A DNA stretch of 64,000 nt, taken from positions 1,851,144 through 1,915,143 of the forward strand of contig NZ_OOHN01000008.1 of the NCBI RefSeq assembly GCF_900323545.1. The letters are read 5' to 3'. The stretch's first letter is position 1. Each line of letters opens with the position of its first letter. Positions 8,495 through 18,040 of the stretch are shown one piece after another. The position numbers and the translations under genes were made by a program. The notes under the pieces were generated by a model. It saw only the letters and a list, made by a program, of their open reading frames with translations, made no database searches and was not told the origin of the DNA. The DNA is from Actinomyces sp. Marseille-P3109. Lineage in GTDB: Bacteria > Actinomycetota > Actinomycetes > Actinomycetales > Actinomycetaceae.

Positions 8495-10020
8495 GAAGCC
8501 TGCCGCTCAGACGTACGAGTCAGCATCGAGACCATGATCCCGAAGGCAACAGTCGCGGAGCAGGTGGTGACGAACCACACCAGCATCGGCGACACCGGAA
8601 CATTCCACCACCACTCGATCCTTTTGTTGAGGTTGAGCTCCCACGGCCCGTTGATGCCGTGAACATACCGCAGCAGCAGCGTATGAAGGCTGATCGTCTG
8701 GCACACCGCCCCGCAGATGATGACCCACACGGCCTGCGGGAGCGTGAACCACCCGTCTTCATCCTGATCCATGGCGAGCATGAAGAAGAAGGTGGGTGCC
8801 AGCAGCGGGAGGATGTACCGAGCCTGGTAGGTGTCAATGACCTCAAAGGAACCATTGGCGTGGAACACCGCAGGGAGCCCCACCATCGCCCCCACGAAGA
8901 GCGTGAGGACCGTCCACTTGCGCCACCCACCGCGACGCAAGGACATGGCCACAAAAGCCCCCGCCGCCATAATGGTGAGCACAAAGGGACTGTGAACCGA
9001 TAGTGGGACGTCATACCATCCCGGATTCCAGGCATGACCCCAGAATCCACCGAGGTACTTCGGCGCGCTCTCGATCCCGACGATCAGCCTCTCCAGGAAG
9101 GACTGCTGACCGGCGGGTCCCCGTGAGCCGTCTGAAACATCGCTCACATGACTTGACATCATCATGGAGACAACTCCGACAAGGGCCGCCACGATGATGA
9201 GGCACAGCTCCGGCCATCGTTGCCGGCTCCAACGCACCGCGAAGAGCATGACCAGACCGATGATGAACAGGTAGAAGGACGCGTCATACCTCGATGCCAG
9301 GCACAAACCGGCCCCAGCAAGCGCGCAGATCATAAGAACGACGCGGGGCCGCCCCTCCTGCCGGGTGGCCATATATATTGCCGAGGAGTACGCCAGCATT
9401 CCGGAGATCGCCCACGAGCTGGGATTATTTGACGCGATGAAGTAGATCCCCATAGGAATCCACGAGGCCGCGACCGCACCGATGAACGGCCGCCTCAGCC
9501 TCTGAGGGGCGAAGAAGCCAACCACCCCGAGGAGCACAACAGCGATGAGCACATTGACCCCTCGCATCACCAGAATCGATGTCTGCACGTCCTTGCCGAC
9601 GAGAAGGTGGTGGAAATGGTAGTACCCGATCGGGTATCCGCCGTCGTCATAACGAGGGGTCCACGCCATCGTGGTGTCATCATGCCCGAGTGTACATGCC
9701 GCAGACTTATCCGCCTGGGTAATATAGCACCTGATCAGCCCCTCGGACACCGCTACCGGAACACGGACGACCGGCTTGTCATTGACGACACTCGTCTCGC
9801 ATGAGCCCTCCACCGGACGAGGACACCAGATACTGCCCAGGTGATAGTCGTCGTCGGGTGAGGAGCCGGCCGGCGAGCCGACAGCCCAGCCCAACCCGGT
9901 CAGCAGCATGAGGAGAAGAAGGAGCCCGGCGGTCAGCGCCGGACGCCGGGACGACGCCGCACCGGTCGTAGAACGATCCGAGGTCGGCAGCCGTAAGTAT
10001 TTTGCGAGCTTAATCTTCAT
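8491..10020 (-). CDS. DUF2142-like multispanning membrane protein (putative GT-C)
   Basis: A 509-aa protein with an N-terminal membrane segment, an extracellular stretch containing SPDDDYHLGSIWCP (residues about 55-70, paired cysteines) and about ten further membrane helices. An acidic pair in the first large outside loop is typical of GT-C transferases, which use polyprenyl-phosphate sugars outside the membrane. The overlapping GT2/DUF2304 pair would supply that donor. GGAGA upstream of ATG 10020 supports the start. The exact sugar and acceptor are unknown. Confidence 0.7.
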   Translation of the reverse strand: MKIKLAKYLRLPTSDRSTTGAASSRRPALTAGLLLLLMLLTGLGWAVGSPAGSSPDDDYHLGSIWCPRPVEGSCETSVVNDKPVVRVPVAVSEGLIRCYITQADKSAACTLGHDDTTMAWTPRYDDGGYPIGYYHFHHLLVGKDVQTSILVMRGVNVLIAVVLLGVVGFFAPQRLRRPFIGAVAASWIPMGIYFIASNNPSSWAISGMLAYSSAIYMATRQEGRPRVVLMICALAGAGLCLASRYDASFYLFIIGLVMLFAVRWSRQRWPELCLIIVAALVGVVSMMMSSHVSDVSDGSRGPAGQQSFLERLIVGIESAPKYLGGFWGHAWNPGWYDVPLSVHSPFVLTIMAAGAFVAMSLRRGGWRKWTVLTLFVGAMVGLPAVFHANGSFEVIDTYQARYILPLLAPTFFFMLAMDQDEDGWFTLPQAVWVIICGAVCQTISLHTLLLRYVHGINGPWELNLNKRIEWWWNVPVSPMLVWFVTTCSATVAFGIMVSMLTRTSERQAS

Positions 10021-10074
10021 GCTGGTCTCCGATAGGGCACGGGGATGAGAGGATGCATTCTGATCGAAAATAAC

Positions 10075-11016
10075 TTACATGAGTTCCCGAAGATAAGCGT
10101 CCAGGCGCTCCGTGGAATCAGCCGGGGTGAAGCCGGCGGCCTTGATCTTGGTGAGGTCCAGGACCGAGCTCAGGGGACGCGGAGCGATCCCTTCCTGACC
10201 AGCGTAGTACTCCTCGGTGGAGACGGGCGTGACCTCATCGGGGCTGTGGCCGGCGCGCTCGTAGACGCGCTTGGCGACGTCGGCCCAGGAGACGACCGGC
10301 CCCTCGCCGGAGAGGTTGTAGGTGCCGAACTCGGCTCCCGAGACGAGCAGGTGGATGATGCCCGCGGCCAGGTCGGTGGCGAAGGTGAGACGGCCGGTCT
10401 GGTCGGCCACGACGCTCGGGGTGATGCCACGCTCGACCAGGGAGAGCATTGTCTTGACGAAGTTCTTACCGTCACCCACCACCCAGGAGGTTCGCACCAG
10501 GTAGTGGCGGGGACAGACACTGACAGCGGCGTCCCCGGCGGCCTTGGACTGGCCGTAGACGCCCAGCGGTGAGGGGGTCTCCTCCTCGGTGTGAACAGGT
10601 GTGGCGCCGTCGAAGGTGTACTCGGTGGACAGATGCACCAGGGTCAGGCCGTGCCGAGTGGCGGCGCGGGCCAGGTTGACCGGGCCAACCGTGTTGGCCC
10701 GCCAGGAGAGGCGACGTCCCTCCGGGGTCTCGGCGCCGTCCACGTTGGTCCAGGCCGCGGCATTGATGATGACGTCGCAGCACGACCAGTCCCAGGAGGA
10801 CATGGCAGCCGTGTCCGAGATGTCCACGTCCGGCAGGTCAACGCCGATGGGTTCGAACCCCGCCTGCGGAAGCAGGGCCATGAGCGCCCGCCCCAGCTGC
10901 CCGTTGGCGCCGGTGACGAGAACGCGTTGTTGTCCCTCTCTGCGAGACGCACGTGTTCTCCCGCCCTCAAACGACCTGCTCTCGTCCACTGACCGGCTCT
11001 TCCTTCCCAACGGCAT
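10075..11016 (-). CDS. rfbD: dTDP-4-dehydrorhamnose reductase (RmlD/RfbD)
   Basis: Reduces dTDP-4-keto-L-rhamnose to dTDP-L-rhamnose, the last step of the pathway. Residues from about 31 carry the SDR nucleotide motif VLVTGANGQLGRAL. INAAAWTNVDGAE, STEYTFDG and YGQSKAAGD (YxxxK) are all RmlD signatures. The first 30 residues are charged and not conserved, so the true start may lie downstream of ATG 11016. With rfbA, rfbB and rfbC the four-step pathway is complete in this window, though spread over 33 kb. Confidence 0.93.
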   Translation of the reverse strand: MPLGRKSRSVDESRSFEGGRTRASRREGQQRVLVTGANGQLGRALMALLPQAGFEPIGVDLPDVDISDTAAMSSWDWSCCDVIINAAAWTNVDGAETPEGRRLSWRANTVGPVNLARAATRHGLTLVHLSTEYTFDGATPVHTEEETPSPLGVYGQSKAAGDAAVSVCPRHYLVRTSWVVGDGKNFVKTMLSLVERGITPSVVADQTGRLTFATDLAAGIIHLLVSGAEFGTYNLSGEGPVVSWADVAKRVYERAGHSPDEVTPVSTEEYYAGQEGIAPRPLSSVLDLTKIKAAGFTPADSTERLDAYLRELM

Positions 11017-11167
11017 TCCGCAAGTTCCGCCTGCATCAGAACCCGCGCCGGAGTCTACACGAGCGAATTGGCCGGTTATGTCGGCTATGTCGCCGGCGCA
11101 CGGAGCACGGATCCCGCGGAACGGACCCTCCTCATGCGTCTGTCATGATGCTGTTCCCGAGCGCCCT

Positions 11168-12289
11168 CTAACGGGTCATCGCAGCCCGGTAGGCCTCGAC
11201 GTGCACCTGGGCGGAGGCCCTCCAGGTGAACTCGCCGGCCCGCTGGGCGGCGGCGGCCCCCAGAGCCCGGCGCCGCTCGGGGTCGGCGTCGAGGAGCACG
11301 AGGCCGCGGGCGATGGCCGAGGCGTCGGATCCGCAGTAGGCCACGGCGTCTCCTCCGACCTCCGGCAGGCTCAGCTCGCGGGTGGTGAGCACGGCGGCCC
11401 CGCAGGCCATGGCCTCGAGCACCGGCAGGCCGAAGCCCTCACCGATGGAGGGGTAGGCCAGGATCTCACAGCCGGACAGGAACCCGGGCAGGTCCTCCAG
11501 GGGCAGGTAGCCGGGTCGCAGGAGGGTCATGTGCCGAGGGACCTGGGCCAGAGCGGGCTCGATCTCGGCGTCCCAGCCGGGTCCGCCGGCCAGGACCAGG
11601 GCTGGGGCGTCATCGGAGTCGCGGAAGACCGTGACCCAGGCGCGTACCAGGTTGGGGACGTTCTTGCGGGGCTCCAAGGTCCCCAGGAAACCGATGTAGC
11701 GCTTGCCCTCCAGGCCGAGGGAGGCCGCCACGCGGGCCCGCTCGGCGTCGTCGACCGGGTGGAACACGGAGGTATCCACGCCGTGGTAGGCGACGTGGAA
11801 TCGCTCGGGGTCGCCGCCGACGTACGCGATGGTCTCGTCGCGGGTGGCTTGGGAGGGAACGACGAGCGCGTCGGCACCTCGCACGGCCCGCCGGATGGCG
11901 TGGGTGAAGAACTTCTGCTTGAGGGGCGAGTGGGCCTGCGGGTGGGAGAAGAAGGTGGCGTCGTGGAGCGTGACGACCACGGGAACCTGGTGCAGGGCCG
12001 GGAAGGTGTAGTGGGGCGAGTGCAGGACGTCGGGGCGGATCCGGTGGATGAGGGCCGGCAGCCCGGTCTGCTCCCAGGCCAGGCGGGCACCGCGCGACTC
12101 CATGGACTCCGAGACCGGGAAGAGGTGGGCGCGGGGTGCCTTGGCGGAGAAGTGCGCCACGTCCCGCTGTTGGACGGCCAGGGCCAGGTTGACGCCGGAG
12201 GCGATGAGCTCGGGCACCAGGTCGTCGACATAGCGTCCCACGCCCCCGAGATCAGCCGGTATCGCCGTCGCATCGAGAAGAACCTTCAT
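11168..12289 (-). CDS. Glycosyltransferase, GT4 family
   Basis: A 373-aa GT-B enzyme close to mannosyl/rhamnosyl GT4 transferases: N-terminal DATAIPADLGGVGRYV, central GFLGTLEPRKNVPNLV, C-terminal IGEGFGLPVLEAMACG with the EX7E donor-binding glutamates. The start ATG 12289 is preceded, six bases away, by TAGCCT and has no ribosome-binding site, suggesting leaderless translation. It is divergent from another GT4 gene with the same IWEGFGLPVLEAMA-type motif; the two probably act in one polymer. Confidence 0.88.
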   Translation of the reverse strand: MKVLLDATAIPADLGGVGRYVDDLVPELIASGVNLALAVQQRDVAHFSAKAPRAHLFPVSESMESRGARLAWEQTGLPALIHRIRPDVLHSPHYTFPALHQVPVVVTLHDATFFSHPQAHSPLKQKFFTHAIRRAVRGADALVVPSQATRDETIAYVGGDPERFHVAYHGVDTSVFHPVDDAERARVAASLGLEGKRYIGFLGTLEPRKNVPNLVRAWVTVFRDSDDAPALVLAGGPGWDAEIEPALAQVPRHMTLLRPGYLPLEDLPGFLSGCEILAYPSIGEGFGLPVLEAMACGAAVLTTRELSLPEVGGDAVAYCGSDASAIARGLVLLDADPERRRALGAAAAQRAGEFTWRASAQVHVEAYRAAMTR

Positions 12290-12293
12290 GGGG

Positions 12294-12301
12294 GCAGGCT
12301 A
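12294..12301 (-). promoter_or_regulatory. -10 box (TAGCCT) of leaderless GT gene
   Basis: TAGCCT on the reverse strand (within 12294-12301) ends six bases before ATG 12289, so transcription would begin at the start codon. It is one of eight such arrangements in the window. Confidence 0.45.
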
Positions 12302-12424
12302 CCGCGTCGCGTACGGCCACCCCGTACTCTGAGCGCATGAGCGCAGACCACTCCCGCCCGGCGCACTCCCCGGCCCTCCGGCACCAACGGCTCCCGCCGC
12401 CCCGCCCGCCCCCGAGGACCGCGG

Positions 12425-13534
12425 GTGGGCATGGTGGTGGAGCAGCTGTGGCAGTCCGTCCCAGGGGGCTCGGGCACCTACATCGTCGAGCTGGCCAAGG
12501 CTCTGCGCGCCCGTCAGGTGCCCGTGGCCGGGATCATCGCCCGCCACCAGGCGGCCCTCTCGCCTCAGGAGGTGGGCCTGCCGCCCATGCCGATGCGCTC
12601 CTCCCACCTGCCGCGCACCGCCCTGTACGAGTCCTGGAACCGTCTGGGACTGCCGCGCGCCGAATCCATCCTGCCCGGTGCCCAGCTCGTCCACGCCACC
12701 ACCTGGGCCCTGCCAGCCACCGCGCTGCCACTGGCCGTCACCGTGCACGACCTGGCCTTCCTGCGCGCACCCGAGCACTTCACCCCGCGCGGCAACGCCT
12801 ACTTCAGCCGTTCCCTGGAGCGCGTCATCGCCGAGGCGAGCGCCATCATCGTGCCCTCCCAGGCCACGGCCGACGACTGCATCGCGGCCGGGATCGACGC
12901 CGCCCGCCTCTACGTCATCCCGCACGGGGTGCGTACCCGCACCGTCACTGACGAGCAGATCGAGAGCTTCCGCTCCACCCGGGGCCTCACGCGCGACTAC
13001 ATCCTGTGGACGGGCACGCGCGAGCCGCGCAAGAACCTGCTGGGGCTGCTGCGGGCGTTCGCGCTCCTGACCGAGGAGAGCGACGCCGACGACCTCGACC
13101 TAGTCCTGGTCGGTCCGGCCGGGTGGGGTGACGACGCCGTCGAGCGCGAGCTGCTGACCCGCCTGGGTGATCGGGTCCACGTCACCGGCAGGCTCGACGA
13201 CGACGAGCTGGCGGCCGCCTACTGCGGTGCGCGCGCCTTCGCCTTCCCCTCCATCTGGGAGGGCTTCGGCCTGCCGGTCCTGGAGGCCATGGCCTACGGC
13301 GCCCCGGTGGTCACCAGCGCCGGAACCTGCATGGCCGAGGTGACCGGGGAGGCCGGCCTGCTGGCCGATCCCGCCTCGCCCCGCGAGATCGCGGACCGGC
13401 TCACCGAGGCCGTCGGCCCGGCCCACGACGAGCTGGCTCAGGCGGGCCGCGAGCGCGCCCGGACCTTCACCTGGGACGCCTGCGCCGCCGCGCACACAGA
13501 GGTGTACAACGCCCTCATCGGGGGTGTGGTGTGA
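12425..13534 (+). CDS. Glycosyltransferase, GT4 family
   Basis: A 369-aa GT-B enzyme with VGMVVEQLWQSVPGGSGTYIV at the N-terminus (start VGMVVEQLW), WTGTREPRKNLLGLL in the middle and WEGFGLPVLEAMAYGAPVV near residue 275. GTG 12425 is preceded by GAGGA at 6 nt, and an in-frame stop lies at 12338, so few other starts are possible (ATG 12431 is the alternative). Its stop overlaps the start of the next GT gene by 4 nt, so the two are coupled. Substrate unknown. Confidence 0.87.
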   Translation: MGMVVEQLWQSVPGGSGTYIVELAKALRARQVPVAGIIARHQAALSPQEVGLPPMPMRSSHLPRTALYESWNRLGLPRAESILPGAQLVHATTWALPATALPLAVTVHDLAFLRAPEHFTPRGNAYFSRSLERVIAEASAIIVPSQATADDCIAAGIDAARLYVIPHGVRTRTVTDEQIESFRSTRGLTRDYILWTGTREPRKNLLGLLRAFALLTEESDADDLDLVLVGPAGWGDDAVERELLTRLGDRVHVTGRLDDDELAAAYCGARAFAFPSIWEGFGLPVLEAMAYGAPVVTSAGTCMAEVTGEAGLLADPASPREIADRLTEAVGPAHDELAQAGRERARTFTWDACAAAHTEVYNALIGGVV

Positions 13535-14598
13535 CGCGGCTCGTGCGACGGCCCACCGCTCGCGTCGTCATCGTCAACTGGCGCCAGGCCGAGCTGACGA
13601 TCCGGGCGGCCCGCTCGATCACCGCGCAGCTGGGGGGCGGTGACACGCTCGTCGTCGTCGACAACGCCTCCGGGGACGACTCGGTCGAGCGCCTGAGCCT
13701 GGCGGGTCTGACGGTGGTCCAGTCGAGCAGGAACCTGGGCTTCGGCGCAGGCGTCAACCTCGGGGCCCAAGGCATGAGCGAGGACGTCCTCGTCCTGCTC
13801 AACAATGACGCGATAGCCGAGCCCGGCTTCCTCGAGGCGATCGTGGCGCCGCTGAGCGAACCGCCGGCAGCACCGTCCGCACCGGCCACGTCCGCCCAGA
13901 GGACCTCGCCGCGGGCGACGCCGGGATCCGCCCCGGCCGCGGCGACGGCGCGGATCCTGCTGGCCGGCCGATGGAAGCCGGCCGTCCCGGGCCAGGACGC
14001 ACTGGTCTCACCGCACACCGGCAGGTGGACGCGGATCAGCAACGAGGCCGCCGCCCGCGGCGAGGGCGAGGTCCTGGTCAACTCCACGGGCAACCTCGTG
14101 GACGCCTCCGGCAACGGTTACGACCGCGACTGGCTGGTGCCGGCCGAGCGGGAGCACTCCCCCAGCCAGGTCTTCGGCCTGTGCGGCGGCGCCTGCGCGA
14201 TCCGGCGGGAGGCGTGGCGGACCCTGGGCGGCTTCCGTGAGGACCTGTTCATGTACTACGAGGACACGGACCTCTCCTGGCGTCTGCGCGAGCACGGGTG
14301 GCGGGTCGTCTACGTGCGCGAGGCGGTGGTGCTCCACGAGCACGCCTCCTCCGCGGGTACCGACTCACCGATGTTCATCCGGGTCAACACCCGCAACCGG
14401 ATCCTGGTGGCCGCCGCCCACAGCCCTGCCCGCGTCGTGCTGCAGGCGCTGGCCCGCACACTGGTGCGCGGCCTGTGCGGTCCGCGGCGAGGCCCGGTGA
14501 TGACCGGGCTCGCTCAGGCGGTTGCCGGCCTGCCGGGCGAGCTGTGGCGACGCTCGGGAGCTCCGTCACGACGCCCGAAGCCATCGAGGCGCCGCTGA
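13531..14598 (+). CDS. Glycosyltransferase, GT2 family (rhamnosyltransferase-like)
   Basis: A 355-aa GT-A enzyme: VVIVNWRQAELTI, VVDNASGDDSV, NLGFGAGVN and LLNNDA (DXD region) in the first 95 residues, and LFMYYEDTDLSWRL near residue 240. This pattern is common in rhamnosyltransferases that extend surface glycans. It starts at GTG 13531, which overlaps the previous stop. An Ala/Pro/Ser-rich insert (residues about 110-130) splits the catalytic core and looks like a linker. Confidence 0.85.
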   Translation: MTRLVRRPTARVVIVNWRQAELTIRAARSITAQLGGGDTLVVVDNASGDDSVERLSLAGLTVVQSSRNLGFGAGVNLGAQGMSEDVLVLLNNDAIAEPGFLEAIVAPLSEPPAAPSAPATSAQRTSPRATPGSAPAAATARILLAGRWKPAVPGQDALVSPHTGRWTRISNEAAARGEGEVLVNSTGNLVDASGNGYDRDWLVPAEREHSPSQVFGLCGGACAIRREAWRTLGGFREDLFMYYEDTDLSWRLREHGWRVVYVREAVVLHEHASSAGTDSPMFIRVNTRNRILVAAAHSPARVVLQALARTLVRGLCGPRRGPVMTGLAQAVAGLPGELWRRSGAPSRRPKPSRRR

Positions 14599-14735
14599 TC
14601 CCAGCGCCCGACTGCGCCGATCGTGCCCTACCCGCTAGAGTTACGGAACTGAGACGTAGCCGGAGGTCCAAGCCCTTCAGCAGCGTCGTCAGACACGTCA
14701 TGTGCCGATGACCGGATCGAGGAGGACCCTAGAAG

Positions 14736-15839
14736 ATGGCTGGACAAGCCGCACGAGCCCCACGAGTCACGGTGGTGACCCGAACCCGTAACCGTCCCCT
14801 GATGCTCAAGCGAGCAGTCCAGTCGGTCGGGGCGCAGTCCTTCCAGGACCTCGAGCTCATCATCGTCAACGACGCCGGGAGCACCGAGCCGGTGGAGAGC
14901 GCCCTGGAGAGCGCCCCCGAGTGGCTGCGGGAGCGCACCACGGTGGTCACCAATGAGACCTCCCACGGGCGTGAGGCCGCCTTGGAGGACGGACTGGCCG
15001 CCTCCTCCTGCGAGTTCTTCGCCATCCATGACGACGACGACTCCTGGGAGCCCGGCTTCCTGGCCGCCTGCGTGGCCCACCTCGACGAGCACCCCTGCCA
15101 TGGGGCTGTGGCGACGCGCTGCGACTTGATCTCCGAGACGGTCTCAGAGGAGGGCATGACCGAGGTCAACCGGGGGATTCTGGCACCGGACAGGGAGAGC
15201 TGGACCCTCATCGACACGATGGTGGCCAACTACGTGCCGCCGATCTCCCAGCTCATCCGCCGCGAGGTGGCCGACCGCATCGGCCACTGGGACGGCAACC
15301 TGCTGACCCAGGCCGACTGGGACTTCAACCTCCGCCTGCTGGCGACCTCCCCGGTCGGCTTCATCGACGGCGAGCCGCTGGCCCACTGGCACCACCGCGA
15401 CTCCACCGACGAGTCGGTGGGCAACTCCGTCGTCGTCGACGCCGTCAACCACCGCACCGACAACCTCGCCATCCGGGACCGCTACGCCCGTCTGTCCCTG
15501 GACGATGCCGACGACGCGAAGGCCTCCCCCTCACAGGGCGGCCCGGCTGAGCCTGAGAACCTGGGCCTCTTGCTCGTCTCGGCGGAGTACTACCACCGGC
15601 TCGAGGAGCGTCTGCGACAGCAGGACGAGAAGATCGAGCAGCAGGGCCAGCAGCTGCGCGAGTCCATGGCGCAGATCAACGACGTCCTATCCTTCCTGCG
15701 CTCCACCGTCGGCGACCTGCACGGCACGACCCTGTTTCAGATCCATGAGATCAAGGCGAAGATCGACCACCTCGAGGCCACGGCCAAGCCCTTGTTCCGC
15801 ACCGTGGCCCAGAAGATCAAGAGGATCCGGCGGGGCTGA
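14736..15839 (+). CDS. GT2 glycosyltransferase with C-terminal coiled coil
   Basis: A 367-aa protein. Residues 1-210 are a GT2 catalytic domain (VTVVTRTRNRPLMLKRAV, IIVNDAGS, IHDDDDSWEPGFL). Residues about 280-350 are rich in heptad-like E/Q/L residues (YHRLEERLRQQDEKIEQQGQ) and end in a basic KKIKRIRRG-like tail, suggesting oligomerisation or membrane attachment, or a chain-length ruler. GGAGGA 10 nt upstream supports ATG 14736. It is convergent with wzt, 23 bp away. Confidence 0.83.
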   Translation: MAGQAARAPRVTVVTRTRNRPLMLKRAVQSVGAQSFQDLELIIVNDAGSTEPVESALESAPEWLRERTTVVTNETSHGREAALEDGLAASSCEFFAIHDDDDSWEPGFLAACVAHLDEHPCHGAVATRCDLISETVSEEGMTEVNRGILAPDRESWTLIDTMVANYVPPISQLIRREVADRIGHWDGNLLTQADWDFNLRLLATSPVGFIDGEPLAHWHHRDSTDESVGNSVVVDAVNHRTDNLAIRDRYARLSLDDADDAKASPSQGGPAEPENLGLLLVSAEYYHRLEERLRQQDEKIEQQGQQLRESMAQINDVLSFLRSTVGDLHGTTLFQIHEIKAKIDHLEATAKPLFRTVAQKIKRIRRG

Positions 15840-15862
15840 GCAGCGGCCCGCCCCGCCGGGCC

Positions 15863-17161
15863 TCAGTCCTGCTTGGTGACCTTGACCATGGGGCGCGGCG
15901 GGGTGATGCGCTCGTAGTGAGCGCCCAGGGCCACCAGGCCCCCGGACTCCATGCGCGGTCCCGGAATGATGTCGAAGGCGGTGGCCTTCTGGTAGGCGTC
16001 GATGACGCTCGAGAGCTGCCAGGGCTGGATGGACCCGGAGATGAGGTACGCACCCGGCCGCAGCATCATGGCGGGGATGGACACGTCGACGCTGCCCTCG
16101 CCCGGCTCGATCCTCTCGGGCTGGAAGCCGTCATCGAGGCCGTGCAGCCCCCACACGAAGATACCCTCGCGGGTGTCGATGGAGCAGCCGAAGACGGGCT
16201 TCTCGATCGTCTCCTCGCAGCGGTAGTGCAGGCGGATGGTGGCCTCCTCCCCCGTGCGCATGGAGCTGACCGCCCTGCCCGTGCGATCGAGCAGCTCGAT
16301 CCGGCTGATCTGGGCCTCACCGCTGCCGAAGCGGGTACCGATGCCGTCCTTGACCTTCTTGGCGCCGTGAGTGATGTCGGAGTACCTGTCGATGACCTCG
16401 GGGGCCGGTCCGATCTCCTTGAGCCGTCCGTGGTCGAGCCAGGCGACCTCGTCGCAGAAGGTGCGCATCTGCGCCAGCCCGTGGGAGACGACGACGACGG
16501 TGCGGCCGTCCTCGCGGAACTCGGCGAACTTGTCCATGCACCGCTCCTGGAACTCCATGTCGCCGACGGCCAGGACCTCGTCGACCAGGAGGATGTCCGG
16601 CTCGACGTGGATGGACACGGAGAAGCCCAGGCGCACGTACATGCCCGAGGAGTAGTTCTTCACCGGCTGATCGATGAACTCCCCGACCCCGGAGAAGTCG
16701 ACGATGTCGTCGAACTTGGCCTCGATCTCCTTGCGGCTCATCCCCAGGATGGCGCCGTTGAGGAAGATGTTCTCTCTTCCGGAGAGCTCGGGGTGGAAGC
16801 CGGAGCCGACCTCCAGCATGGCGGCCATGCGCCCGCGGGCAGTGATGGAGCCGGTGTTGGGTGCGAGGATCTTGGCGATGCACTTGAGCAGGGTGGACTT
16901 GCCCGAGCCGTTGTGCCCCATGAGTCCGAAGGTCCTGCCCTCGGGGATGTCGAAGGTCATGTCCTTCAGCGCCCAGAAGTCCTCGTAGACGCCGCGGCTG
17001 CGCTGCAGAATGGCGCCCTTGAGGGACTGGTTGCGGTGGTGGTAGATCCTGAAGCGCTTGGAGACGTCCTCAATGCGCACGGCCGGCACCGTCGAGGATG
17101 CTGCGGATGCACCCGACGCCGACGTGAGTGATGATGCGGACGATCCGGTTGATGCAGTCAT
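15863..17161 (-). CDS. wzt: Polysaccharide ABC exporter ATPase with C-terminal carbohydrate-binding domain (Wzt)
   Basis: ATPase of an O-antigen/teichoic-acid-type ABC exporter, 432 aa. Walker A GHNGSGKST at 82-90, signature YSSGMYVRLG, Walker B ILLVDEVLAVGD and H-loop VVVSHG are intact. After about residue 285 a beta-rich extension (about 145 aa) resembles the Wzt C-terminal domain that recognises the finished glycan end in E. coli O8/O9a. It lies 8 bp after wzm. The Ser/Ala-rich N-terminal 25 residues are extra, so the start may be a little downstream. Confidence 0.9.
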   Translation of the reverse strand: MTASTGSSASSLTSASGASAASSTVPAVRIEDVSKRFRIYHHRNQSLKGAILQRSRGVYEDFWALKDMTFDIPEGRTFGLMGHNGSGKSTLLKCIAKILAPNTGSITARGRMAAMLEVGSGFHPELSGRENIFLNGAILGMSRKEIEAKFDDIVDFSGVGEFIDQPVKNYSSGMYVRLGFSVSIHVEPDILLVDEVLAVGDMEFQERCMDKFAEFREDGRTVVVVSHGLAQMRTFCDEVAWLDHGRLKEIGPAPEVIDRYSDITHGAKKVKDGIGTRFGSGEAQISRIELLDRTGRAVSSMRTGEEATIRLHYRCEETIEKPVFGCSIDTREGIFVWGLHGLDDGFQPERIEPGEGSVDVSIPAMMLRPGAYLISGSIQPWQLSSVIDAYQKATAFDIIPGPRMESGGLVALGAHYERITPPRPMVKVTKQD

Positions 17162-17169
17162 CTTACGTT

Positions 17170-18036
17170 TCAGAGCTCCTCAACGATGCTCGCCGAGTGC
17201 CGGCGGAAGAAGGCCAGGCCCAGCAAGAGCATGACGACCGCCCACGCCAGACAGGCCAGCGAGACGGGCAGTGACGGCAGGGCGAAGTCGTACAGGCAGG
17301 ATCGGAAGGCCTCGAGGAAGGTCTCAGCCGGGTTGAGACGCAGGATCGTGGTGAGCGGGATCGGCCCGCCGTTGATCTGCCAACCCATGTGGAACAGGTC
17401 GTTCTGGACGTTGTTGACCATGGTCAGGGGGAAGACGACCCCGGAGGCGTACATCCAGATCTGGTTGAAGATCTGCCACAGGTGGCCCAGGTCCCGGAAG
17501 TAGACGGTGGCGACGGACAGAATGAGACCCAGCCCAACGGCGAACATGCCCGCCAGCAGGGTGACGACGAGCAGCGCCGGAATCATGAGGAAGACCCCGG
17601 GACCGCCCATGATCATGGCGATGATGATGAGCACGAGCAGCTCGAAGGCGAAGTCCACGGCCAGGGACAGCACCGCGGAGTAGATGAGGACCTGGCGGGG
17701 GAAGTAGACCTTCGTGAGCAGTCCTGAGTTGGACACGAGGGCGTTCATGGAGGACATGATGCCGCTGGAGAAGAAGGTCCAGCTGAGCACCCCGATGCCG
17801 ATCCACAGCGCGAAGGAGTCGATCCCGGAGTTGCGGCCCGGCGTCACACCACCGCGGAAGACGACGCCGAAGATGAGGGCGAAGATGGCGATCGTGGCCA
17901 GGGGGTTGATGAAGGACCACAGGCGCCCCAGCGTCGTGCCCTTGAACTCGGAGGAGACCGAGCGCTGGGTCAGGCGCAGAGTGAGGTCCAGTGTCTGGCG
18001 GGCGTCCTCCGAGCGGAGAAGTCGAGAGAGCTGCAT
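17170..18036 (-). CDS. wzm: Polysaccharide ABC exporter permease (Wzm)
   Basis: ABC-2 type permease, 288 aa, with six membrane helices and the family features FKGTTLGRLWSFINPL near the N-terminus and a PFF-free RHSASIVEEL tail. It moves a completed lipid-linked polymer to the outer face together with the Wzt ATPase. ATG 18036 is chosen because GGAGG lies upstream and the protein then has normal length; the frame is open for another 56 codons upstream. It starts 4 bp after the SDR gene stop. Confidence 0.9.
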   Translation of the reverse strand: MQLSRLLRSEDARQTLDLTLRLTQRSVSSEFKGTTLGRLWSFINPLATIAIFALIFGVVFRGGVTPGRNSGIDSFALWIGIGVLSWTFFSSGIMSSMNALVSNSGLLTKVYFPRQVLIYSAVLSLAVDFAFELLVLIIIAMIMGGPGVFLMIPALLVVTLLAGMFAVGLGLILSVATVYFRDLGHLWQIFNQIWMYASGVVFPLTMVNNVQNDLFHMGWQINGGPIPLTTILRLNPAETFLEAFRSCLYDFALPSLPVSLACLAWAVVMLLLGLAFFRRHSASIVEEL

Positions 18037-18040
18037 GGAT

